Positions 1 to 8,196 of a stretch of 64,000 bases of DNA are shown here, piece after piece. Under the pieces are notes generated by a model, which was given only the letters and a program-made list of their open reading frames with translations, had not been told where the DNA came from and made no database searches. The DNA is taken from the NCBI RefSeq assembly GCF_001713395.1, contig NZ_CP016452.1:806001-870000 (forward strand), read 5' to 3'. The stretch's first letter is position 1; each line of letters opens with the position of its first letter. Both the position numbers and the translations under genes were made by a program. The DNA comes from Sinorhizobium sp. RAC02. Its GTDB lineage: Bacteria; Pseudomonadota; Alphaproteobacteria; Rhizobiales; Rhizobiaceae.

Positions 1-1309
1 CGCCATCCTTGCGGCCGAACACGCTCAGGTGGACTGGCGCAAGCGCCCGGCCAAGGAACGAGCCAAGTTGCTGCGCGCCTGGTTCGACCTGATCACCGCA
101 CATACGGAAGACCTTGCCCGGCTGATCACCGCCGAGCAGGGCAAGCCGCTCTACGAAGCCCGCGGCGAGGTGGCGTTCGGCGCTTCCTTCGTCGACTGGT
201 TTTCCGAAGAGGCCAAGCGCGTCTACGGCGACGTTATCCCCTCGGCCGGGCGCGACCGGCGTTTCGTGGTGCTGAAACAGCCGATCGGCGTCTGCGCCGC
301 CATCACGCCCTGGAATTTTCCCTTGGCGATGATCACCCGCAAGGCGGCCGCCGCACTCGCCGCCGGCTGCACCATGGTCGTCAAACCTTCGGAGGAAACG
401 CCGCTGACGGCGCTGGCCATGGCCGAGCTGGCCCGACAGGCGGGCATTCCGGCCGGCGTCCTCAACATCGTACCTTCGACGGATTCCGCCGGCATCGGTC
501 GCCTGCTCTGCGAACATCCGGTCATCCGAAAACTCTCCTTCACCGGCTCAACCGCTGTCGGCAAGCTCCTGATGCGGCAATGCGCCGACACGCTCAAAAA
601 ACTGTCGTTGGAACTCGGCGGCAATGCTCCCTTCATCGTCTTCGACGATGCGGACCTCGATCTCGCCGTCGCCGGCGCCATCGCCTCGAAATTCCGCAAT
701 TCCGGCCAGACCTGCGTCTGCACCAACCGCATCTACGTGCAGGACGGCATCCACGATGCCTTCGTGGCGAAGCTGACCGAAGAGGTTGCCAGGCTGAAGG
801 TGGGAGATGGTGCTGCGCGGGAAGTGGTGCAGGGGCCGCTCATCAATGGTAAGGCCGTAGCGAAGGTGGCGGAGCTGATCGGCGACGCCGTGGACCACGG
901 CGCCCGCGTCGAAACCGGCGGGAAGGCGCACGCGCTTGGCGGCACCTGGTTCGAGCCGACGGTGCTGAGCGGCATGCAGTCATCGATGCGGCTCGCGCAG
1001 GAAGAGGCCTTCGGCCCAGTTGCACCGGTCTTCCGCTTCAGGGATGACGCGGAGGTTATCCGCCTCGCCAACGACACACGCTACGGCCTGATGGCCTATT
1101 TCTACGCACGCGACATCAACCGGATCTGGCATGTACTCGAAGAGTTGCAATTCGGCATGGTTGGTATCAACGAAGGACTGATCTCCACCGAGCTCGCGCC
1201 CTTCGGCGGCATCAAGGAAAGCGGTTTTGGTCGAGAGGGCTCCAAGTACGGCATCGAGGAATATGTGGAACTGAAATACGCCTGTTTCGGCGGCCTGGGG
1301 CGGGGTTGA
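1..1309 (+). CDS. gabD: Succinate-semialdehyde dehydrogenase (NAD(P)+), 5' end outside window
   Basis: This aldehyde dehydrogenase oxidises succinate semialdehyde to succinate in 4-aminobutyrate breakdown. The reading frame is open from base 2, and the first residues (AILAAEHAQ, then VDWRKRPAKER) already match the family, so only the N-terminus is missing. Visible family motifs are the ITPWNFP cofactor loop, the GSTAVG Rossmann turn near base 545, the catalytic Glu in LELGGNAPF near 610, and the catalytic Cys in SGQTCVC (codon about 714-716). The C-terminal PFGGIKESGFGREGSKYG block is typical of GabD. An in-frame GTG at 29 is unlikely to be the real start. The SDR gene follows almost without a gap, so the two are probably co-transcribed. 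The GabD assignment rests on recalled resemblance; a related semialdehyde substrate is possible. Confidence 0.9.
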   Translation, partial: AILAAEHAQVDWRKRPAKERAKLLRAWFDLITAHTEDLARLITAEQGKPLYEARGEVAFGASFVDWFSEEAKRVYGDVIPSAGRDRRFVVLKQPIGVCAAITPWNFPLAMITRKAAAALAAGCTMVVKPSEETPLTALAMAELARQAGIPAGVLNIVPSTDSAGIGRLLCEHPVIRKLSFTGSTAVGKLLMRQCADTLKKLSLELGGNAPFIVFDDADLDLAVAGAIASKFRNSGQTCVCTNRIYVQDGIHDAFVAKLTEEVARLKVGDGAAREVVQGPLINGKAVAKVAELIGDAVDHGARVETGGKAHALGGTWFEPTVLSGMQSSMRLAQEEAFGPVAPVFRFRDDAEVIRLANDTRYGLMAYFYARDINRIWHVLEELQFGMVGINEGLISTELAPFGGIKESGFGREGSKYGIEEYVELKYACFGGLGRG

Positions 1310-1311
1310 AG

Positions 1312-2001
1312 ATGACGGATCGTAAGGTCGCCCTCGTCGTCGGCGCCTCGCGAGGGTTGGGGCTTGGGCTGGTTCACGCTTTCATGTCACGGGGATGGGA
1401 GGTGATCGCGACCGTGCGCAACGAGCATGGCCGCAGCATATTGAAACCCCTTGTCGACGAAGGTCCGGTTTCCATCGCCCATATGGACATCAACGTACCC
1501 GACGACATAAGGGTTCTTCGGAAGAAGCTCTCGGAGCGATCGCTTGACGTGTTGTTCGTCAATGCGGGCGTTGCCATTGATCCCACGATCGCGGTGGAAT
1601 CCATATCGACGCAGGACTTCGTGGACGTCATGGTCACGAACGCGCTTTCTCCTCTGCGCGTTCTTGGTGCGCTTCATGACCTGGTCGCTCCCGACGGCGT
1701 TGTCGCAGCGATGTCTTCGGGCATGGGCAGCATCAACGACAACGCCGGCGGGGGGTGGGAGATTTATCGTGCCAGCAAGGCGGCTCTCAATCAGATGATG
1801 AAGAGTTTCGCGGTCAGAAAAGCAGACGGGCGAACCTATATCACCATATCGCCGGGATGGGTGCGCACCGAGATGGGCGGCGGCGAGGCGCCGCTTGACA
1901 TAGAAACAAGCGCCGCCGGAGTTGTCGAAACATTGATCGTTCGCTCGGGCGCTCGTGGCGTTCATTTCGTCGATTTCCGCAACCAACCCATCGCTTGGTA
2001 G
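1312..2001 (+). CDS. SDR family oxidoreductase
   Basis: This is a short-chain dehydrogenase/reductase of about 229 residues. It has the N-terminal nucleotide-binding turn GASRGLGLG, the NAG motif (VNAGVAI), a Ser in SSGMGS and the catalytic Tyr-x-x-x-Lys in YRASK, followed by SPGWVRTEMGG. The C-terminus is shorter than in classical 250-residue members. The start is taken as ATG 1312; a TTG at 1306 overlaps the preceding stop. It lies 2 bp after the gabD stop, so it probably serves the same pathway, perhaps reducing or oxidising a related semialdehyde or hydroxyacid. The substrate cannot be read from the sequence. Confidence 0.85.
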   Translation: MTDRKVALVVGASRGLGLGLVHAFMSRGWEVIATVRNEHGRSILKPLVDEGPVSIAHMDINVPDDIRVLRKKLSERSLDVLFVNAGVAIDPTIAVESISTQDFVDVMVTNALSPLRVLGALHDLVAPDGVVAAMSSGMGSINDNAGGGWEIYRASKAALNQMMKSFAVRKADGRTYITISPGWVRTEMGGGEAPLDIETSAAGVVETLIVRSGARGVHFVDFRNQPIAW

Positions 2002-2123
2002 GTGCCATACGCGGACGGAGTGACCTCGACGGTGCCGTCGGAGACGGCGACCACAGCGTAGCAATGGATACCGGATGAGTGGCCGTCGGCGAGGCGCTTG
2101 GACTACGTCAACATTGTCGAAGG

Positions 2124-2157
2124 CCTCATCCGCGATCTCGCGGATGAGGAGGGTTTT
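2124..2157 (+). terminator. Rho-independent terminator after gabD-SDR
   Basis: A perfect 12-bp stem (CCTCATCCGCGA paired with TCGCGGATGAGG) with a 2-nt loop is followed by GGGTTTTT. It lies between the SDR gene and the convergent phosphodiesterase gene, so it ends transcription on the plus strand. Confidence 0.75.
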
Positions 2158-2214
2158 TCGATCGAGGATCTCCGTTTGACCTAAGGCCTGAGGCGCTGTG
2201 CCTATGGCTGAGAG

Positions 2215-3054
2215 CTAGGTCAGGAAAGCCCTGAATGTCATGCTCTCAGGTTGCGGCACGCCCAGGCGTGACAACACGGTCGGAGCCAGTTGCAACTGTT
2301 CGAGGAGGGTGTCCGGCGAAGGGCCTTCGCCGCCGCCAAACCAGTAGAAGGCGAAATCCTGCATCTCTTCATCGTGGCCGCCGTGGTGGCCGCGATTGGT
2401 CTGGCCGTGATCGGCGGTGACGATGATTTCGTAGCCGTTCTTACGCCACCGTGGCAGGAAGGCCGCGAGCTGGGCGTCGATGGTAAAGCAGGCGTGATCC
2501 ATCTGCGAACAATCATGGCCGTAACGATGCCCCATGCTGTCGAGCGTGCAGGTGTGCAGGACGCCGTAGTCGATGTTGTGGCGTTCGGTGAGCATGGTCA
2601 GCGTCGCGAAGAGATCGAGGTCGCTGGGTGTCATCTGGTTTTGGTGATTGTAGCCGGCCATGGTGTGGAACCGGCCATGATGAATGGGCCCTTCCACGTC
2701 GTCGTATTCGATGTCGCGCACCATGTCGAAGGGCGCGCGCTGAAAGAAAGTCGACCAGAAGGAATGAGCAACGGCGCCGGTCCTGCCGCCGCCCCTTGCC
2801 ACTTCGGAGAAAACATCGGGCTGCACAATGCGGAAAAGTGTCTCGTTTGAAAGAACTCCGTGTACCTGCGGCGCCACGCCGGTGTGGATCGATGCGTAGC
2901 ACGATGCGGATGTCGACGGCAGAACGGAGCGCATCTTCCACACACGCGCCTCGCCAGCCGCCACCCAGCCTTCCAGATTGCCCATCAGCCGGCGCGCGTT
3001 GCGCCAGGGCTGGCCGTCAAGAATGATCAGCAGGAGTTTGTTACGAAGCGGCAT
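2215..3054 (-). CDS. Alkaline phosphatase / type I phosphodiesterase family protein
   Basis: A metal-dependent phosphoester or phosphodiester hydrolase of the alkaline phosphatase superfamily. The N-terminus has LLLIILDGQPW with the first metal Asp. The region SVLPSTSASCYASIHTG holds the candidate nucleophile Ser/Thr, and TADHGQTNRGHHGGHDEE supplies the C-terminal metal ligands (DHG motif). No signal peptide is seen, so it is probably cytoplasmic. A start at 3054 is preferred because AAGGA lies 7 nt upstream; an in-frame GTG extends to 3078. It lies about 40-60 bp downstream of the substrate-binding protein gene and is probably its operon partner. The substrate may be whatever that importer delivers, such as a phosphonate or phosphodiester, but this is inference. 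Confidence 0.75.
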   Translation of the reverse strand: MPLRNKLLLIILDGQPWRNARRLMGNLEGWVAAGEARVWKMRSVLPSTSASCYASIHTGVAPQVHGVLSNETLFRIVQPDVFSEVARGGGRTGAVAHSFWSTFFQRAPFDMVRDIEYDDVEGPIHHGRFHTMAGYNHQNQMTPSDLDLFATLTMLTERHNIDYGVLHTCTLDSMGHRYGHDCSQMDHACFTIDAQLAAFLPRWRKNGYEIIVTADHGQTNRGHHGGHDEEMQDFAFYWFGGGEGPSPDTLLEQLQLAPTVLSRLGVPQPESMTFRAFLT

Positions 3055-3117
3055 TTCCATATCCTTGCATGGCATCACGCGCCGCCCAATGACGGGGCGT
3101 TCGATCCGAGGCTTTGG

Positions 3118-4701
3118 TCAGGCGCTGAGCCAGCACCGCAGCGGTGCGTCGCCGTTCATGAGCTCGCCGGCGGGATTGTCCACCCAGCCCCGGATGTTTT
3201 CGCCGACGCCGTCGATAAAGTCGTTGAACATTGGCGCAATCAGTCCGCCCTCGTCGCGCATCATCTCCGACACATCCCGATACATCGCCCGCCGCTTCGT
3301 CTCGTCCAGTTCCGCACGCGCGGCGATCACGAGTTTATCGAAGCGCTCATTCCTGAAGCGGGTATCGTTCCAGTCCGCCGACGAGATGTAACCGGTGGAA
3401 TACATCTGGTCTTGTGTCGGCCGCCCGCCCCAATAGGAGGTCGAGAAAGGTTGCACATTCCAGACATTCGACCAGTAACCGTCGCCGGGTTCGCGCTTGA
3501 CGTCGATCTCGATGCCGGCTTTCTTGGCGCTTTCCTGATAAAGAACCGCAGCATCGACCGCACCTGGAAACGCGACTTCCGAGGTGCGCAGCACGACGGC
3601 GCCGCTGTGTCCGGACTTCTTGAAGTGGAAAGCCGCTTTCTCGGGATCGTAGGCGCGCTGTTCGATCGCCTCGTAGAGCGGATAGGCCTTGTTGATGGGG
3701 GCATCGTTGCCGACCGAGCCGTAGCCTTGCAGAATGCGTTCGATCATCGTCTCGCGATCCATCGCGTATTTGAGGGCGAGGCGCAGGTCCTTGTTATCGA
3801 AGGGTGCCGTGTCGCAGAACATGTTGAACGGGTAGAAGCCGCGACCGGATACGTTGCGGATCGTGACCCTCGGCATATTCTTAAGTAGTGCGACGGTTTT
3901 CGGCTCGATCCGGTTGATCATATGCACCTGGCCGCTCTGCATGGCGGCGATGCGCGCCGTGGCGTCGTTGATGACAACGATCTCCACCTGCTCGACGAAA
4001 CCAACGCTATCGCTGGCCCAATAGTTTTCAAAGCGGGTCGCGTTGTAGCGGACGCCCGCCTCGCTGCCGGCAAGTTTGTAAGGTCCGGTGCCGATTGCGG
4101 CTTCAGGATTGTCCTTTCCGCCGTTCGGCTGGATCACCAGATGATAGTCGATCATCAGAAAGGGCATGTCGGCATTGGCTTCCTTGAGGGTGAAGACGAC
4201 GGCGTCGCCGTCCGCCTTGACCGTTTCGATGCCTTTGAGAATGCCGAGCGCCCCGGATTTTGCGCTTTCATCCGAATGACGTTCGATTGTGGCAACGACG
4301 TCGTCCGGTTTCAATGTCCTACCGTCGTGGAACTGCACGCCCTTGCGGATCGTGAAAGTCCAGGTCTTGGCATCCGGCGAGGCGCTCCATTCTTCTGCAA
4401 GAACCGGAATCGGCGAACCATCCGGCGCCAGCCAGACAAGAGTCTCGCCCCACAAATGATTGATCATCGCCGTGACCTGATTTGTGGCAAGCCCCGGGTC
4501 GAGGCTGTCGGTTGATGCGCCGCCCTGCATGCCGATCTTGATTGTTCCGCCGCGCACCGGCCCTTCAGCCCTTGCGGCGGTAGACAGCAGGGACTCCGCG
4601 GCAACAAGGCCCAGGCCGAACACGACGCTGCGGCCGAGAAAGTCGCGACGCGACATCCGGCCTTTTGCAACGAGGCTGGAGAGATAGTTCAATTCATCCA
4701 T
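3118..4701 (-). CDS. ABC transporter substrate-binding protein (peptide/SBP_bac_5 family)
   Basis: A periplasmic solute receptor of 527 residues, the usual size for dipeptide/oligopeptide-type binding proteins. The N-terminus carries a twin-arginine export signal (SRRDFLG at residues 18-24, then a hydrophobic stretch ending in TAARAEG). Family features include SLDPGLATNQ near residue 65, the PDGSPIPVLAEEW segment, the GVQFHDGRTLKPDDVVATIE block near 140 and the later IGTGPYKL motif. No permease or ATPase genes flank it; the only apparent partner is the phosphodiesterase gene just downstream. It is divergent from the MocR gene, which probably controls it. The ligand is unknown: a peptide, opine or amino compound would fit the family and the regulator type. 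Confidence 0.9.
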   Translation of the reverse strand: MDELNYLSSLVAKGRMSRRDFLGRSVVFGLGLVAAESLLSTAARAEGPVRGGTIKIGMQGGASTDSLDPGLATNQVTAMINHLWGETLVWLAPDGSPIPVLAEEWSASPDAKTWTFTIRKGVQFHDGRTLKPDDVVATIERHSDESAKSGALGILKGIETVKADGDAVVFTLKEANADMPFLMIDYHLVIQPNGGKDNPEAAIGTGPYKLAGSEAGVRYNATRFENYWASDSVGFVEQVEIVVINDATARIAAMQSGQVHMINRIEPKTVALLKNMPRVTIRNVSGRGFYPFNMFCDTAPFDNKDLRLALKYAMDRETMIERILQGYGSVGNDAPINKAYPLYEAIEQRAYDPEKAAFHFKKSGHSGAVVLRTSEVAFPGAVDAAVLYQESAKKAGIEIDVKREPGDGYWSNVWNVQPFSTSYWGGRPTQDQMYSTGYISSADWNDTRFRNERFDKLVIAARAELDETKRRAMYRDVSEMMRDEGGLIAPMFNDFIDGVGENIRGWVDNPAGELMNGDAPLRCWLSA

Positions 4702-4784
4702 CGATAGTTCCCCGACCGGCTGAAATGGCTTGGCCCGCGGCCGGCCCGCAGACCGTGATTGCTTGATCCGGGGTGGATATTAGT

Positions 4785-4798
4785 CAGTAAGAATACTG
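4785..4798. promoter_or_regulatory. Candidate operator between MocR and SBP genes
   Basis: CAGTA-AGAA-TACTG is a 5-bp-arm inverted repeat in the roughly 200-bp divergent intergenic region, followed by AT-rich GTATACATG. Its place between the regulator and the substrate-binding protein gene suits a MocR operator or a promoter element. This is pattern-based only. Confidence 0.35.
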
Positions 4799-4904
4799 TA
4801 TACATGTCCAGAAATCACGAAAATGACCAGTCCACTTTACGGCTGGCATACGCGCAAGGAGAGATGCCATCGCCCGCACGATCGACGGCTCCAGTCTGGA
4901 TGGA

Positions 4905-6356
4905 TTGATACTCGATACCGAAAGCGATCGCCCGCTGTACCTTCAGCTCTATGCCGGGTTACGGGAAATGATTCTTTCGGGCGCGATTTCCGGCGGGACG
5001 CGCATCCCCTCTACACGTGTTCTCTCGGAAAGCCTCGGGATATCCCGCTTCACCGTTGTGACAGCGATCGACCAGCTCGTCGCCGAGGGTTATCTCAACT
5101 CCGTGCGAGGCAGCGGCACCTATGTGGAAACCGTTCCACGTCGCCAAACTCGACCATTCGATGCTTCCGTCAACGGCAAGGATACTCCCCCGGATCGCTT
5201 CGAAGATATGCTTTCCCGGCGAGGGCAGGCGCTGACATGGCGCACCTCGCTGACCTTGAATGACGGCTCGCAGCATCTGCATATGGCAACGCCCGACCAC
5301 CGGCTGTTTCCGGTGGATATCTGGTCGCGGCTGACGAAAGAAGTCTATGCGGAAGGCGACTTCCGTATCGTCAATTACCGCGAGATCTTACGTCCCTCCC
5401 TGCTCGAAGAGCAGATCGCCCGTCATATCGCCGTCAGTCGCGGTATTCGATGCGAGCCTGAGGAGGTGGTGACGACACTTGGCGCGCATCATGCAGTCAC
5501 GCTTCTCGCTGAATTGCTGCTCGATCCTGGCGACACGGTCGCGTTCGAGGAGCCGGGCATGGCGGCGATTCGGTCTATTTTCCAATCTTCCGACTGCAAG
5601 ATCGAGCCGATGTACGTCGATGCATCGGGGCCGGATCCGCACACGGTCGTCAACCGCGACGTCAAGCTCGCCTTCGTCACGGCTGCCAAACAGCAGCCCA
5701 TGACCATCGCGATGCCGATGAAGCGCAAGCTGGAAATGCTGCATTGGGCGGCCGATCGCGGTACGCTGATCATCGAGGACGATCTGGGCAGCGAGTTCCG
5801 CTATCGGGGCGGCCCCATTCCGCCCCTGAAAGCGCTCGATCAAGCTGGCCAAGTCATTTATGTCGGTGCCTTCAGTATGACGCTGCTGCAATCGCTGCGC
5901 GTCGGCTACATGATCATGCCGAAGGCGCTTGCGGAAAAATGCCGCCGGCTGATTCAGGTTCGCTACAGGGCACTGCCGCAATTTACCGAGCAGATCGTTG
6001 GCCGCCTTATCGAAGACGGCCACTATGTTCGTCATCTGCACAGGATGCGCCGTATCTACGCCAAACGACAGAACCGGCTCCTGCAAATCCTGCGGTCGGA
6101 TTTTGCCGATATTTTCGAACCGCCCGAATTCGCATCGGGGTTTTACAATCTTTGCTATTACAGGGATCAGTCGGTCGATGAGGATGCGCTCCTGATCCGC
6201 TGCCGGCACAACAATCTCGGCGTCGAACAACTGTCCTACTATTACGCAAACCGGATATCGCCGCGAAAGGCGCTTCTTGTCGGCTTTGCTGCATCGAATG
6301 AAGATGAGATTCAGTTCTCAACGAAACTGTTGAAGCGCTGTTTGGAGGCGACATAA
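4905..6356 (+). CDS. MocR-type PLP-dependent GntR family transcriptional regulator
   Basis: An N-terminal GntR winged helix (PLYLQLYAGLREMILSG, then IPSTRVLSESLGISRFTV and the GSGTYVE wing) is fused to a class I aminotransferase-like domain of about 370 residues. The latter includes TLGAHHAVTLLAELLLDPGD, the aspartate region EDDLGSEFRYRG, and GAFSMTLLQSLRVGYM. In that last segment the usual PLP lysine context S-K is replaced by S-M, which needs checking. The start is uncertain. TTG 4905 is the first usable codon, but the frame is open back to 4827 and contains AIARTIDGSSLDG, which looks like genuine N-terminal coding. No ATG or GTG is in frame there. It probably regulates the divergent SBP-phosphodiesterase genes in response to an amino compound. 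Confidence 0.85.
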   Translation: MILDTESDRPLYLQLYAGLREMILSGAISGGTRIPSTRVLSESLGISRFTVVTAIDQLVAEGYLNSVRGSGTYVETVPRRQTRPFDASVNGKDTPPDRFEDMLSRRGQALTWRTSLTLNDGSQHLHMATPDHRLFPVDIWSRLTKEVYAEGDFRIVNYREILRPSLLEEQIARHIAVSRGIRCEPEEVVTTLGAHHAVTLLAELLLDPGDTVAFEEPGMAAIRSIFQSSDCKIEPMYVDASGPDPHTVVNRDVKLAFVTAAKQQPMTIAMPMKRKLEMLHWAADRGTLIIEDDLGSEFRYRGGPIPPLKALDQAGQVIYVGAFSMTLLQSLRVGYMIMPKALAEKCRRLIQVRYRALPQFTEQIVGRLIEDGHYVRHLHRMRRIYAKRQNRLLQILRSDFADIFEPPEFASGFYNLCYYRDQSVDEDALLIRCRHNNLGVEQLSYYYANRISPRKALLVGFAASNEDEIQFSTKLLKRCLEAT

Positions 6357-6520
6357 CGCCCTTGCATCGTTGCGGATGTAGAAACTTTTGAAGTAAAAAA
6401 CCTAGCCTTAACATGAATTGATGAAGCGATTGTTCGAACCCTATCAACACCACCATTGTCGGGGGTGATAAAACCAAAGCCCTTGTCCTGATTGAAAAAC
6501 TTGACGGTACCCGTCGCCAT
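6311..6520 (-). pseudogene. Truncated cold-shock protein gene (csp fragment)
   Basis: From ATG 6520 the frame starts exactly like a CspA-family protein: MATGTVKFFNQDKGFGFI, then TPDNGGV (RNP1 motif KGFGFI). After about 25 residues (near base 6446) the similarity stops, and the RNP2 motif (VFVHIS) and the rest of the beta-barrel are absent. The frame continues with unrelated residues (RVRTIASSIHVKARFF) to a stop inside the 3' end of the MocR gene. A normal cold-shock protein is about 67-70 residues, so this is a 5' fragment cut by a deletion or insertion. It is probably not functional. Confidence 0.75.
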
Positions 6521-6715
6521 ACTGTCTTCTTGAAACAAGCGGCACCGCGCCACTGGCAGATCTTACGGATCGGCTGGTATACTCGCAACCATTCATGCTC
6601 GGCAGCGCCACTGTCTACGGCTAGCCTCATCTTGTGCCGGGGCGGAGTTTGCATTTCTGTTCGATACATGTCTCTTTGCGCATGACCAAATGAGTGCACC
6701 TGGAGCCTCGAACAT

Positions 6716-7384
6716 TTGAAAAAGCCACAAAAGAACTTCGTCGTTGAGCACAAGGGTGCGCGTCGAAAACCCACGCCGGAATCCAATTCGATTTGGGGCA
6801 ACGTCGATTTGCGCCGGTTTGCCGAGCACGACGGCGAGGTGGAAGCACTCAGGGCTGGTGCGCTTCGCGTTGATTCAGATGCGGAGATGCACGAGGTATC
6901 GCATGCACCCACGTTAACAGCAGATTTGCAGCAAAAGACAACGTCAATCATGGCAGTGGAGGAACAGATGGCCGATGACACGAGCATGACCGAACAGGCG
7001 TCCACCGAACCCGAAACTGCCTTGCCGAAGCCGCCTGAGATCAAGAAGCGTGGCCTGCGAGCCAAGAAGGCAGCGCGGGAAACTGTAGCTTCTGATGCTT
7101 TGGTCGACGCGCCTGCTGTTAAGAAAACGCGGGCGAAAAGGGATAGCAAGAACATCGCAGCCGAGGTGAAGCCATCTGCTCGCCGTGGCGGACGCAAAGC
7201 CAAGGCTGCTGTCGAGTCGATTGTTGAACCCGCTACGCAGGCGGTCTCGCCTATCGCAGCGGCTGATGAGGAGATGGAGGATCTGTTTCAACTCGAGCAG
7301 GAAAACCAGCGACTGCGGAAGCTACTTGCGGAAAAGCTCCGCGAGGAGAATGCTAGTCTTCGCCAGCGACTCGGTCTTGACTGA
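6716..7384 (+). CDS. SyrB-like regulatory protein
   Basis: A 222-residue protein with three visible parts. There is an N-terminal block (KKPQKNFVVEHKGARR ... SIWGNVDL), a long Ala/Lys/Glu-rich low-complexity middle with basic patches (KKRGLRAKKAARE, SARRGGRKAKA), and a C-terminal short coiled coil (ENQRLRKLLAEKLREENASL). I recall this C-terminal pattern from rhizobial SyrB-like proteins, which are linked to regulation of symbiosis and exopolysaccharide genes, but I cannot confirm it by search. The start is uncertain: TTG 6716 includes the N-terminal block, while ATG 6968 with GGAGGA 4 nt upstream would give a shorter protein. A related reading frame lies at 7739-8125. Confidence 0.5.
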   Translation: MKKPQKNFVVEHKGARRKPTPESNSIWGNVDLRRFAEHDGEVEALRAGALRVDSDAEMHEVSHAPTLTADLQQKTTSIMAVEEQMADDTSMTEQASTEPETALPKPPEIKKRGLRAKKAARETVASDALVDAPAVKKTRAKRDSKNIAAEVKPSARRGGRKAKAAVESIVEPATQAVSPIAAADEEMEDLFQLEQENQRLRKLLAEKLREENASLRQRLGLD

Positions 7385-7395
7385 CATGATGCCGG

Positions 7396-7427
7396 AGGAT
7401 TGGTCGGCTGCCAGGCCGACCCTCCTC
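7396..7427 (+). terminator. Hairpin after SyrB-like gene
   Basis: GGTCGGC pairs with GCCGACC, and outer GAGGA/TCCTC bases can extend the stem. It lies 12 bp after the stop of the SyrB-like gene. The tract after the stem is CT-rich rather than a T-run, so termination is only moderately supported. The remaining bases to 7738 hold no gene I recognise. Confidence 0.45.
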
Positions 7428-7738
7428 TTCAGTGCGGTGCTGCTCGACCGCTGACAACGGGCATCTTCGTCTCCGCTGCCCAGTGGGTTACCGGAGCGTA
7501 CGACAAGAGTGGAGTTGAAAAGCGGTAGCAAAGTCGCCCTGGAAACTTCTCGCCGGATTGCTGTTTCGGGGAAAGACTGCGGATCAGCATGACGTTGGCC
7601 AAGCCAGCCTCACCGAGATCCCCAACGAGGTCGAGGGACCTGGAGCCAATTCCATCGCTGCTGAAGTATTGATAGGGGGCGAGTCCGCACCTGAACCGAA
7701 ACCATCGGTCGCGTTGCAAGCTGGCAAGGGCGAAGCCG

Positions 7739-8125
7739 GTGATCGATCGTCAGGAGCCACCGCCATCAATGGCGGCAGAGGTGCCTGACCCCATGCCGGC
7801 TGACGAAGCCTCCAGCTTGGCCCGGGATCGCGCTGTGGTCGTCATAGGCGCCGAACGGCAAAATCAGCAGGATAGGGCCCCGCCGACGACCCAAAGGAAG
7901 GTCAAGGCGGACGCGTGGGGTCTTGTCAGGGATGCGGAACGGGCAATCGCCTTGGCGGTGCAAGCGGCGCCAAATGAACCAGATCCAGTTCGGGCGCTAG
8001 GCCGTGAGATCTGGGAACTACGGTCCCAACTGGTAGTGAAGCTCCGGGTTCAAAATGATCAACTGAGGCAGATGCTCAGCCGTTTTCAACCTAGGGTCCT
8101 GATCCTAAGCACATGGATTGCTTAG
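7739..8125 (+). CDS. Hypothetical protein related to upstream SyrB-like gene
   Basis: A 128-residue predicted protein. Its C-terminal segment REIWELRSQLVVKLRVQN, then DQLRQMLSRF, follows the same spacing as the SyrB-like C-terminus at 7384 (LRxLLxxKLRxxNxxLRxxL). This suggests a diverged tandem copy of the same dimerisation coiled coil. The N-terminal half is low complexity (Pro/Asp/Glu/Arg). The start is uncertain: ATG 7769 (MAAEVPDP) is also possible. A second frame at 7558-7788 has similar composition and could be a frameshifted N-terminus. It may be a decayed paralogue; no function is assigned. Confidence 0.4.
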   Translation: MIDRQEPPPSMAAEVPDPMPADEASSLARDRAVVVIGAERQNQQDRAPPTTQRKVKADAWGLVRDAERAIALAVQAAPNEPDPVRALGREIWELRSQLVVKLRVQNDQLRQMLSRFQPRVLILSTWIA

Positions 8126-8196
8126 TGATCATGTCGATACTCTTCAAGAGCCTATTTCGCAGCGATGTCGATTTAGAAAAGCGTTTTTGGGAACGA

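Noticed and set aside
2052..2184. Open frame ending in VNIVEGLIRDLADEEGFSIEDLRLT before the terminator region
   Set aside because: It coincides with a perfect terminator stem, has no recognised family and no good start; probably chance.
7558..7788. 76-residue frame before the second SyrB-like gene
   Set aside because: Low complexity, different frame from the gene that follows, and no ribosome site; kept only as a possible frameshifted N-terminus.
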